Under the pieces are notes generated by a model. The model was not told the origin of the DNA and did no database searches. It saw nothing but the letters and a program-made list of their open reading frames with translations. The position numbers and the translations under genes are program-made. Of a stretch of DNA of 64,000 nt, positions 36,346 through 46,069 are shown in pieces (position 1 is the stretch's first letter; every line of letters begins with the position of its first letter). Source of the stretch: Toxonevra muliebris (taxonomy: Eukaryota > Arthropoda > Insecta > Diptera > Pallopteridae). Location: the NCBI GenBank assembly GCA_963691655.1, contig OY829326.1, positions 149,872,998 through 149,936,997 of the forward strand, given 5' to 3'.

Positions 36346-36553
36346 ATGAACATTTTTAAAATAAATTTAATTCTTTTATTAACTTTTACCGCCCTTTTGC
36401 AATATTGTTGGGCTGCAAAAGAAACTTTCGGTTCAGTCACTTCGAAACTAATAATACCCGTATACATATAAAACATATGTATAAAGTAAATAGTGTTTTA
36501 CTCTTTTTTTATCCAAATAGCATGGAATATTGAAAGGTGTATCTCGCGGTTGA
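36346..36553 (+). CDS. Secreted peptide A2 (two exons, 48 aa)
   Basis: Second copy of A. Exons 36,346-36,459 and 36,521-36,553; 61-nt intron, CCC|GTATAC to AAATAG, phase 0. Compared with A1 it has one Leu codon fewer in the signal peptide (in-frame deletion), one replacement (Thr to Ala) and about three silent changes; the intron differs by 6 nt in length. The 33-nt second exon is identical. The excess of silent and in-frame changes suggests purifying selection on the coding part, although the counts are small. Role unknown. Confidence 0.6.
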
Positions 36554-36801
36554 TCCCGTTTTTAAAATCGCATAGTAGATTTTCAAATTTGCAAGAGTTT
36601 TCTAAAAGAGACACGGCTATTCAATTTAAGCGCCAACAAAGCTGGATAGTGAAACAATCAAATAACCATTTTATAAAATGTTTAAATAAATAAATATTTG
36701 AAATAATGATATACTTTAATTAATTCACTAAGGATCCACTTCATATCATGTCAATGCTCTATGTACAACTCGGCACACAGTGGGTTTTGTGAATTCTATG
36801 A

Positions 36802-36818
36802 ATGCTTTATATAATATT
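36802..36818 (+). promoter_or_regulatory. TATA box of peptide gene C2
   Basis: TATATAATATTG starting at 36,808, 63 nt before the C2 start, with spacing identical to C1. Confidence 0.55.
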
Positions 36819-36870
36819 GTGATCAATTTCCATTGAGCCAATTTTAATCCCATTTATCCAAAATCACCCA

Positions 36871-37035
36871 ATGATTGTTACTAATATCCTCCTCTCGTTA
36901 TTCTGTTTATTTGCTATGACTACCCAGATATCCATTTTCAGCATTTTGTGGGAGGTGCTACGCCCATTTGTCCTGTATGATTTGTTCGATTTCTCTGTGG
37001 AGACGTTTACAAGTTTTGAAAGGCAATCGATGTAA
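36871..37035 (+). CDS. Secreted peptide C2 (single exon, 54 aa)
   Basis: Copy of C1 with an 18-nt in-frame deletion after VLRPFV. The remaining frame is open from ATG to TAA and keeps the signal peptide and the DLFDFSVETFTSFERQSM tail. Three replacements (His to Gln, Leu to Phe, Arg to Ser) and one silent change lie before the deletion. The loss removes the two lysines of the would-be amphipathic segment, so the product would differ strongly in charge from C1. Confidence 0.5.
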   Translation: MIVTNILLSLFCLFAMTTQISIFSILWEVLRPFVLYDLFDFSVETFTSFERQSM

Positions 37036-37552
37036 CAGTTTAGGTAGTATAGATACGGTGACCATATTTTTAAAATCAAAATTCAGAACAGAACAAAAAA
37101 AAAAAAAAGATTATATAAATTAATTGTACCCAATTTTCAATTTTTATTTATTTATTAAAAATTATTTGTACTTCTTTCAAATATTTTTTTGAAAACTTAA
37201 ACATACAAAAAAAAATGTTCAAAATGGGCAATTAAATTATCATAAAAATATAATTGCAAAATATATCAGCTCTAATTTGAATTGATTTTGATACTTTTCA
37301 GATTAGTGATTTTCATTGACATAAATAATTTTTGATGTCTTATAATTTTTATTTGTTTGTTTAAATTATTTTAATACATAGCCAAGATTTTGTATGGAAT
37401 ACAATACAAATACAGAGCATTTGGTTTTGTTCAACAATTTAAATGATACAGAACTTAGTCATCAAATACAGTACTGTTCTGTATTATACAAATCGGATGG
37501 TCATAGATTTGCAACGGATAGGTATAGATTTGCACACCAGGCAGCACGAAAT

Positions 37553-37645
37553 TTCACCTTTAAAATTAACGGAGCGCTACGAATCGCAGGTATTCAAATA
37601 TACCAATTACACATTACACACGCGTATATAATATCAAAATTATTA
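37553..37645 (+). promoter_or_regulatory. Promoter of peptide gene B2
   Basis: TATATAA at 37,625-37,631; ACGAAATTTCACC block from 37,556. Nearly identical to the B1 promoter. Confidence 0.65.
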
Positions 37646-37709
37646 CAATAACAACTCAAGTTAAAATTCAATAAGTATTCAGTTAAACGAATAAAGTCGT
37701 AAAAGAAAG

Positions 37710-38057
37710 ATGAATATTCTTAAAGTAAATTTAATTTTTTTATTCATTTTCATATCACTGTTGCAATATTGTCACAGTACTGAATTGGACGAAGCTCAAT
37801 ATGTTTTAAGAAAATTATCCAGAGTACGTATGAAGAATATATATATATATATATAATTTAATAATTATAAATCTTTAATACAGGCTGGGAGGAACGCTGA
37901 AAATCGACTATTAACCTTGAAGAATAAGGTTGAAAATAACAAAGTTGTTCAAAGTCTAATAAGAGCCGGTAAAAACATCGAGAAAAGTATAGAAAAGCAA
38001 GTAGCAACCCACAAGAATATAATATTGAATCAGATAAAAAGAAAATTATCACGTTGA
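37710..38057 (+). CDS. Secreted peptide B2 (two exons, 95 aa)
   Basis: Longest member of the cluster. Exons 37,710-37,823 and 37,884-38,057; 60-nt intron (AGA|GTACGT ... TTTAATACAG), phase 0, at the same site as in B1 and A. Signal peptide residues 1-23 (MNILKVNLIFLFIFISLLQYCHS). The mature chain has about 72 residues with no Cys, about 20 Lys/Arg, and regular spacing of Leu/Ile/Val suggesting helices. The exon-2 frame spans 58 codons including the stop without interruption, below what most ORF finders would report for a spliced gene. B2 and B1 differ mainly by amino-acid replacements even in exon 1, suggesting fast evolution. Function not recognised. Confidence 0.7.
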
Positions 38058-38366
38058 TCACTTACCAACATCAAAGGAATCAGAATCGATACCAATGAAA
38101 TTTTATATGGACTAAATATGGTATATTATTTTCTTTTTAAATTTTGATAATTGGATAAATGTAAATTAGAAGAAAAAAATTCACATTCATATTAAAAACA
38201 AAGTGTACAAAATTTGAATCAATATATATAATTAGAAATTGAAGACATAAATGTTTGAAATTCATGTTTAAATTTCGATAGCTAAAATATGAAATTTTGA
38301 TTTTGATTCAATTTTCTGTAAATATCTGCTAAATATTCTTTTAGTTCGTTTTAACCCTCTAAGGAT

Positions 38367-38635
38367 GGGAGGTTCGGGTTCGATTCCCGTCTTCGTCTGG
38401 TGGTTAATTTTCATTACTTTCTTATATTCACTATCAATATGAAGTGTATGAGAATTATAAGATAGTGTACAAGTACACACATTGGTTGGTAATGGCAAAA
38501 CCACCAAGTTGATAAAAAATTGCCACACCGCCGTTCGGAATCGGCGTTAAACTGTAGGTCCAACTATGTGGTATCACAATGGACCGTTCAGGCCTAAGTG
38601 TGTCTCTCGACAGCCACTCCAACCTAACCTAACCT
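38367..38635 (+). mobile_element. tRNA-derived SINE, 5'-truncated (269 bp)
   Basis: Flanked by a perfect 14-bp target duplication, AACCCTCTAAGGAT (38,353-38,366 and 38,636-38,649). It starts inside the tRNA-like head with a B box (GGTTCGGGTTCGATTCCC), continues with a unique body (GTTCGGAATCGGCGTTAAAC near 38,532) and ends in a (CCTAA)n-type tail. The head is present in a fuller form at 59,300-59,395. The last 25 nt before the duplication match the 3' end of the LINE at 41,914 (see findings). Confidence 0.88.
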
Positions 38636-39117
38636 AACCCTCTAAGGATAAAGTGTCCTTCCCGTGGTAGGAAAAAATCACAATGTTGATTTCCGTATTT
38701 AGGAGCCCTCAAATAATTAAAAAAAAAAGGTTATTTACGAATTTTTGCCTGTCCAGATTTAGTTGTACTCGATGTACACATATAAGTACGAAAAAACGTT
38801 GGGAGAACTTTAAAATACTCCGATTTACATAAAATGTGTTTCTTTGGACAGAGGAAGGTTCAATCCACATAAGAAATTTTTTTTTTTTTGCACATCATTT
38901 TATTATTTAGTATTTTTAATAACTTTTTAAAATCGACGTTTTTGAGAACACAATAAAATAAAATAAAACGTGAGGTTGTCCCATAAAAGTCACAATAGTT
39001 TTGATGGTCATGCTTCGATTGTAACAAATAAGTTGCCAAACGATAGAGGAAAATACAACAAAGGAGTAAATATTAAAATTGCTTGGTTGGCATTTTAGTC
39101 AAGTCATTATAAAGATT

Positions 39118-39762
39118 TACATCATAAAAATTCTGAACTGAGATTTGTCTTCAGTAATTGTTGGTGGGGCTATGATAGATTCAAAAACCACAAAAATCCG
39201 TCCTGGGGTTGCAGTGCGACCCCCTCAAAAAATCCCCCCTTAGGTGAAAAAGGCTTTTTTTTACTAACAACTGTTTATTTGAATTTTTGAGTGCGAGGCC
39301 TATAGGAAAAATTAAATTACTCGAAAACCAAACAGCTAGGAAGAAAAATCTAGAAGGGTTTTGAAGAGGATATAAACTTCAAAATCCTCTGCCATTTTCA
39401 TTGACAACGGATAATTTTTTGTACATAAAAATAACAATATAGTATAGTTGCCTGTTGGTTTTTACTATTTGCAGGCCTAATAAAAATTTAATTATGACAT
39501 ATACGAAGAAATTACATAATACCTTTTTTTTTTAGAAAATCACTTAAGCTTTTTATGTGTGCTAGATAATTTTTTGGTATCTCCAACGGTTAAGCAGTTA
39601 TTAGTACAAAAGGGCTTTTTTCACCAAAGAGGGGGTTTTTTTGGGGGGGGGGAAGGGGGGGTCGCTCTGCAACCCCAGAACTGATTTGTGTGGTTTTTCC
39701 ATCCTAACAATTACTGAAAAAAAATCGCGGTTAAGAGTTTTTATGAACTTTTGTTGAATTTT
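39118..39762. mobile_element. Foldback element with G-run arms
   Basis: Arms of about 140 nt at 39,118-39,260 and 39,600-39,762 are imperfect reverse complements (TTCAGTAATTGTTGG..., CTGGGGTTGCAGTGCGACCCC...). The right arm carries runs of 9 and 7 G within 20 nt. The loop is about 340 nt and non-coding. It lies in the part of block 2 that block 1 lacks. No clear target duplication. Confidence 0.75.
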
Positions 39763-39811
39763 TTACTCTACCGACCTGGCTACTTAAATCAAAGTTAGGA
39801 AAAATTTTCGT

Positions 39812-40075
39812 ACACATATCGCTCGTTTACTAAAAGACTGTCATAAGTCAAAAAACACGATTTTTGGGTTAATGATGCAGAATTATTCATTATATCACAC
39901 TTCATATTGTGTAAAAATTTCATATTATTATTTTGTATACATTACGCGTGAGAATTATAAGATTTCTTCTTCTATTTTCGGTAAAGTGGGAGTCAATTGA
40001 AAACTTCAAATGCGTTTTCTGCAAAATCGCGTTTTTTGAGTTATGGCAGTCTTTTAGTAAATGAGCGTTATGTGT
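39812..40075. mobile_element. Small foldback element (264 bp)
   Basis: Inverted arms of about 55 nt start ACACATATCGCTCGTTTAC and, reversed, ACACATAACGCTCATTTAC, followed by TAAAAGACTG and TCAAAAAACACGATTTT. The centre of about 150 nt is AT-rich. The ends share the CGCTCGT word with the element at 40,185 but have no visible target duplication. Confidence 0.7.
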
Positions 40076-40089
40076 GAATGGAGAACGAT

Positions 40090-41188
40090 TGCTAAAAAAC
40101 CTATATTTTTCATTCTGTGGACACGGTTGCATTAAAGACTACCTGTAGGAAATGTAAGAATCGATGCAGCTTTGTGGTATGCATAACGCTCGTATCTATA
40201 CAGTTTTTCGCGGTAGTATACCGTTTTATCAACTCCAAAACCTCATACCGCCTTTTTTTACCAAAATACCGCGTTTATACTAAAAAAAAATATACAATTT
40301 TTGAACGCTAGAAAATTCAAATTTATCAATCGCAATGTAAAACGTCTGAGAGAACAAGGGCAACTCGTTGCGAGTATACTTTTGAAAGAAGTGGAAATAT
40401 TGAAGGCGATTCTTATCGTCAAATGTAACTTGAAATATGCATGCGTTGATTTCTATAAATAGCTCATAGCAAAGCCGGAATCGCTTCGTCAAATTTCTTC
40501 AAAGCTAAATTCAATACAACTACAAAAGAAGATATGAAAATGGAGAACGAAGACGATATAGATGATGGATAAATTCCTTTCCTTGTTTATTTTCATTGAA
40601 AAAGACTTATACAGGCGAAATATACAGTTTTCGAATCGATTTACAGTTTTTTAAAAGTTTTTGGTAGAAATATTCAGTTTTTGGTCCGAAAAAAGATACG
40701 AGCGTTTGGTATGCATGAACATCTATAGCTACGGTCATGACCGCTACATTGTATGTGGTAGAAATTAAAAAGGTAAAAGAAATATATAATTTACTTTGTT
40801 TTGGTAATTTATTTTCTACTACAATATCTGTGTGTGTTTTTTGCCTTTATAAATTTCAATCTACATATTTCTTTTCCTTTCTCTTTTCATATTTGCCATA
40901 AAGATAATATAGAGGTCATGACTACAGCTTTGAAAAGAATGGTGTCACTGTAGTAAACAGCATAGAACTGTCAGAGATTAAAATGAAATTTGTTACAAAT
41001 GCAGCTACTACAGATGCATCGAAAGTTGACTCAACTTTGGCTTTTGAACATCGACACAACCATTCGTACTTGTACACATCGATGAAGAAAACTTTTTTCA
41101 GCAATATCAGTTGGCTGTTTTAAATGACGAACGTGAATTGGCAGCACAGACAACCGCTGAAGTGGTTAATAACTGCAGTTACCAATGA
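40090..41188 (+). pseudogene. Interrupted coding-like sequence, possible fourth secreted or Cys-rich gene
   Basis: A frame at 40,096-40,184 reads ...DTVALKTTCRKCKNRCSFVVC and is cut by the element at 40,185-40,706. Skipping that element and one 10-nt duplication, the same frame goes on with MNIYSYGHDRYIVCG. A possible intron follows, then 40,914-41,110 is open, reading HDYSFEKNGVTVVNSIELS. A frame change is needed to reach the tail LNDERELAAQTTAEVVNNC, which ends TGA at 41,186-41,188. That tail is preserved in block 1. The CxxC...VCG...NS spacing vaguely recalls Kazal-type inhibitors, but I would not name it. No start codon with signal peptide was found. Confidence 0.3.
40185..40706. mobile_element. 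DNA element with 10-bp target duplication (522 bp)
   Basis: Ends AACGCTCGTATCT...AGATACGAGCGTT (13-bp perfect inverted repeat) are bounded by a perfect 10-bp duplication, TGGTATGCAT (40,175-40,184 and 40,707-40,716). Inner ACAGTTTTT and CCGTTTT words recur near both ends. Duplications of 9-10 bp are typical of Mutator-like elements, so a MULE-type MITE is the best guess. No coding capacity. Confidence 0.85.
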
Positions 41189-41913
41189 ATATTTATGAGT
41201 TAAGTTACTTTCAATTAGACTTAAAGTACAGAGTAAAGTCAAAGAAGAATTCAAGCCTGAAATCAGGAAAAATAAAAAACCTAAGTTTGTCCATACTTAC
41301 TACTGAATTCAGGACTGAGATAAAAAAAAAAGCTGAGACCTCGTTCACTTAGACTTAAAATATGGACAACTAATACATTTTTTAATGGATATAAAATACT
41401 GTTCAAACGCACTTAGTACTCACTATGTTCAAAGCTGAATAACTTCGGTATGAATCCAAAGAAATCCATCAGGTCATTTCAATATAGTACAAAAAGAAAG
41501 AAAATATCAAATGTTATTCGAAAGACTTGCTAGCTAGGATCTCTATCTGGTTTCGTTTTTGCACTTTCGCTAGCTACAATTTTACACTTAGTATTAAATT
41601 CCAGCCTGTCAATTGTTCCGTGAAAGATAAACCAAATTTTTTTCGTATTCTTAAATTCAAAACTTGGTGGAATTACCCATATAGTGTAAGAAATGTTCAG
41701 AAGAATCTTGTTGGGGGACCAAGATATGCTTAATTAGCTGAAGACCTAATCCAAAGTAGTCTGTGCCTTTGTTGTCGTTATGTTTCTAACCGTTTAAATC
41801 GCTTAAGAGATAAATTGCTTTGTTACCTACGTTTGTCATTGTGAAGTGGTAAGAATACTGCATTCAAAATTCTGATTCTTGGCTCAATTTCTTATTTAAT
41901 TTTTTTTTCCTTA

Positions 41914-42560
41914 GGTTAGGTTAGGTTGGAGTGGCAGCCTATAGCCTATAGAAGCATGTGGCAGCCTTCTGCTTTAAAACACACTTAAGCACATTAGGCG
42001 CGACTCCCCCATTTACGGATTGGAGAACCACGGGGATTTCATAATGAATCTGGCTATGTCCTTAATATTTACGGATGATAGCTCGAACAGACTAGTGAAG
42101 AAAGGTGAGCCCAGGAGTTTTAGTCTCCTCCTGGCCAGGGATGGGCATTCGCACATGAAATGGAGGACTGTTTCTTCCTCCTCCTCAGAGCCGCAGCCCC
42201 GACAGAAGTCATTGAATGGCAGTCCTAGTCGTGCAGCATGTCTCCCCATTATGCAGTGTCCCGTGAGCACCGGGAGGAAGTCGTAATGCTGATGAAGTTT
42301 CTGCTAAGGTTGAGTAGCTGTCTAGTTCGTCTATTGCCCATAGTGGTCCATGTTAGCCTGGTAATACCACAGGTATGCTCCGCTACCCAGGATCTTTTTG
42401 CTTCCTCAAGGTAGTTTTGCTTAATGGCTAATTTAATAGACGTAAGAGGGACACCAATGGTGCAGGAAGGTGATATATCTGTAAGCTGTGATCCATATTT
42501 AGTTTGGATAAAATTTATTACTTCATACTGGAGGCCACTTCATTAACGCAACTGTAAACA
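41914..42560 (-). pseudogene. RNase H-type LINE, 3' end with CCTAA tail
   Basis: Minus-strand 3' portion of a non-LTR element. From about 42,480 downward it reads IGVPLTSIKLAIKQNYLEEA, then after a frameshift LTGHCIMGRHAARLGLPFND, CRGCGSEEEEETVLHFMCEC (zinc-finger-like C-x2-C-H-C) and RRRLKLLGSPFF, stopping near 42,013. The 3' untranslated end reads ...GGCTGCCACTCCAACC then (TAACC)n, stopping at about 41,914 before an A-run. This 3' end matches the SINE tail at 38,610. A stump of the same end lies at 43,905-43,945. Confidence 0.85.
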
Positions 42561-42564
42561 TCAA

Positions 42565-44825
42565 AAATACCTAACCACATACAGTTCTATAATAAATTAA
42601 AATACCGCCAATTCAAAAGTCGAATTCTTTTTTTTTTTCTTTTAATTATGCTTGAGCTGAATATATATTTAGGTATAATTTGGTAGCTGTACACATTTCT
42701 GCAAGTGTGAGTACAAGTGCGAGTGCGAGTGCAAAAACGTAAACGCAATTCATTGTCAGCAAACAAATGTGAATTCAATTGATAAATGCATCTTAGCCAC
42801 GCAATCTAAGACTCGCTACCTGCAACACCACTTCAAAAGTTGAAGCTCAAGCGTTTGTGTGCAAATTAATTTATATGAAACTGACAGTAAAAACAGTAAA
42901 AAAAAAAGAAAGAGAAGAAGAAGAAGTGGCAAGAGAATATGAGGAAGCAGAAGAAGATGTATGGATGTTGCCACGTGAGTGCAAACATCTTCACACCAAC
43001 AGTCACCAATAAGTTACTTACTAACTGAAAGCAAAACAATCGAAAACAAACGTTTGATTGGATTGAGAAGTATTTTTTTTTTTTTTTAGTATAAACAGCA
43101 GCATCTAAAGTAAAGTACCTAACTACTTCGTATAGAAAAGTATATTGAATGAAATAAACTCATTTGTGCAATTCTGCTGCCTATATAAATATCCAAGAAT
43201 TTAGCTTGAATTTTTTTTTCTGAAAATTACTTGGTTGCTTTTTTTTTTTTTTTTTGATTTTGTTATTTTTTTATATTTTTTTAAGCTGCGTAGTGCAATC
43301 GAAGTCTCGTCTCTTTTTGCTTCTGACATTGTGCCACAATTTAAAAATGTTAAAATGTTCGTGTTTAAGTACAATTAAATTTCATTGCTGCCGTACGCAT
43401 CGATAAAGTTGATACTACTGCTGATGTTGCTGGTGGTGGTGCTGGAGCTGTTGGAACTGCAACCTCTTCTCATGTAAACTCATTGAATTTTCATGCTCAT
43501 GCGTACTCAACAATGCTTCTGAGTTTTACTGCACATGCGCTTTGTATTTGCTTATATCGATGTATGCAATTTCGTGCTTAAAGTGATTAAAACAATACGA
43601 CTATGTACACATATGCTGTATGTGTGTATGTGTTTTTTATTTCCAATGAAATAATTAGCTCAAAGTTAAATATTACGCCCGTTCTCGTTGTTGTTGTCGT
43701 CGTCATCGTCGTCGTCTTATCGCAATTTACTATTCAAATTAATCGATTTGTTTTGGTGCGAAAACATTGGTGAGATTTTAATTGTCGCACGCCTACGTGG
43801 TGGTAGTGCCAGTGTATTGATTATATTTTTCGAAAGAAATGAGAATTTATTTTCAGACTTTCAAACTAAAAAAATTAGTGATTAAGATTTTTATATTTTT
43901 TTTTCTTAGGTTTTCGTATGGCACGCCCTATAGAAGCATGCGAGTTTATCACGATTCTTAGATCAATGGTGTCAAGTGTTTCAAACTTATTAAATTGGTT
44001 GGGTTGGTTAAAAACAGTTAACTATACTTCCGTAATAGCTTTTGAGTTCAAAATTTATTATTGAAACTGAGCTAATGAGGAGGGAATAAATCAATTTCTC
44101 TGTATGTTGAATGTGCCAGATTACCAGATTTATTAAAAATACATAGTTAGGAGTTACAAAACAGTTACGAAGTAAAAAATTGCAAAATTATGCAATAAAA
44201 ATACAAACATTAGGGAAATCATAAAGGACCACAAACAAAGCCTCAAATAATAAATGGTGCCAATGATGGTAAAGTCCCCGAGAAATTACCGAGAAATACA
44301 TGCAAATAACATTACAAAATTTTTAAGTGCTGACGGCCTTAGTCGCCATTGCTACTTTTATATTAGCTTATAATTTATAATTCTAAGTTAATAAATTAAT
44401 AATAATAATAATAATAACATTACAAAATGAACAAACTGAGGAGCTACATACATAAATTCACAAAATGGGAGTAGGAATAATTTAGAGTATCGTATTTTAA
44501 AAATAATATAATTTAAAAAAATATGGACGATTTATTTGGTAAGTGAGCACAACTTCTCGCTTATAAATAAAATCTTTAAAGCTGAACAAATTCGGAATTA
44601 TACTAAGTAATTACAGAATAAAGAAATTTAGCGTGTAGACGAAGATCAAACTCGGAATTTATAGTACAATGTTCTTCCAATTTTAGTCACTGTGTGCGTA
44701 CGAATGAAGTCAGTTTACCTTGTAGCATTTATCTGAGTTCACCCTCTCAGAAATAGATACACCAAGATTGAGGCGGATAAAATATTAAAGAAAATTTGCT
44801 TTAACATCTGAGAAGGATAGGTATA
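42565..44825. other. No gene recognised; several microsatellites
   Basis: Simple repeats: GAA/AAG at 42,905-42,930, T-runs at 43,074-43,088 and 43,238-43,256, GTCGTC at 43,688-43,720, AAT at 44,397-44,417. A 40-nt LINE tail stump (CTTAGGTTTTCG...CTATAGAAGCATGCG) at 43,905-43,945. No exon with splice support. Confidence 0.5.
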
Positions 44826-44834
44826 AGTACCTAC

Positions 44835-45861
44835 CAGCGATGCCAACTTGCGGGGAATTCCCCGATTTGCGGGGAATTTTACTGAGTGCGGGGAATCGGG
44901 GAATGAGCTGTTTTTTGCGGGGAATTTGAAGTCGTTCAGCTTTTAGTCATAAAAGTCTGTAGAATATTTTTTGTCAATTTTATGTAATGCAAAACGTTTA
45001 ATTTACGCAAAATTACATATTTTGGGTCTTAAAATCCTCGTCTTTTCTTAAGTGGGCCCTGCGATTTATTGGTTTGGAGAAATCGATTGTTAAAAAAGAG
45101 TGCTATTTGAAAGTATTATATTTCGAAAGTATTTTGTGAAAATTACATAGACGATTATAGCGTCGAGTGTCAGTCAGGCCAAAACAGTCGCGCGGCGCTT
45201 CGACTTCCCAATCGACCGTTCAGAAGTCCAGCACCTCCTGATTAATAACTCTTAATCCTTGCTGACTAATCTGTTGACTTACAAATTACGATCAGCCATC
45301 ACAAAGAAGATGTAATATATTTTATATGTTAAAAACCGATAATCAAAACTTTAAACCTGTTTTTCTCAAAACAAGGTTTTTGCCATTTTTTATTTGAGTC
45401 AAAAGAGAGCCCATGCCTTCTCCTGTGAGAACTTTGATATCCAAAAATGGGGTGTGGCTTGTTTATCTATCAAAATGAACGTCTAATAGCTCGAAGCACC
45501 CCATCTCGTTCAAATTGGGTGCGGCAACTACCACCCAATAGGATTAAACTTTATGCAAGCTTGAGTCGGATCGATTTTGAAAGTGGGTGCCCTGGAAGTG
45601 AAATCTCCCATGTGCCAAAAGAATTCCAGAGTCAGAAAGTACATTCCTATTAATCTACCAATTACCATTGGTTAAGTTTTGGACCGAGAAAGTTTAGGGT
45701 CGCCTTAATATAACACTCATTGAGGTAAATTTTCGTTTTTGCAAAATGCTTGTATGGTGCTGTTATTATATGAAATTATACCGATGCGGGGAATTCGATC
45801 GAAAATCGGGAAATTTTTCGAGGGCTGTCGGGGAGAAAGAAAAAATGAGTTGGCATCCCTG
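44835..45861 (+). mobile_element. hAT-1 MITE, copy 3 (1,027 bp, longest)
   Basis: Starts CAGCGATGCCAACTTG, ends GAGTTGGCATCCCTG, with a perfect 8-bp duplication GTACCTAC (44,827-44,834 and 45,862-45,869). Compared with copies 1 and 2 it holds about 150-180 nt extra at roughly 45,450-45,625, between TTTGATATCCAAA and the shared GAGTCAGAAAGTAC segment. That extra part is relatively GC-rich and open in one frame (45,447-45,653), so it may be a remnant of a longer ancestor rather than an insertion. No known transposase motif. Confidence 0.93.
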
Positions 45862-46069
45862 GTACCTACATTAAAACGCATCACCAAAAAACAAAAAAAA
45901 ATTTATTGTATCCCTCTAAAAAATTAACTTCGGTTTCTTTTATGATGATTCCCCAAAATATTTCGGTTTTAGCGATTTTTGTTCGTGAGCTGTAACATGA
46001 GTAGAAAAAATGGTGTCTGCTCTGCTCAGCACTCCGGTTTTGAATTATTCTGTGCTTTAGATCCTAAAC

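Larger units (their letters stand above)
36034..41694. repeat. Peptide-gene duplication, block 2 (with later insertions)
   Basis: Second copy of the block at 29,211-32,073. The collinear parts are 36,034-38,335 and 41,105-41,694. The intervening 2.8 kb holds a SINE, two foldback elements, an element with a 10-bp duplication, and coding-like sequence absent from block 1. Both blocks are in the same orientation, so the arrangement is a direct duplication with about 6.8 kb offset. Confidence 0.9.

Noticed and set aside
36493..36693. Alternative frame of A2 exon 2 (60 codons)
   Set aside because: It needs a phase-1 donor that exon 1 does not offer at the paralogous site, and the frame is shifted by one base in A1.
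45447..45653. 68-aa open frame in hAT-1 copy 3
   Set aside because: No transposase motif and absent from the other two copies; kept only as a note on the longer internal sequence.
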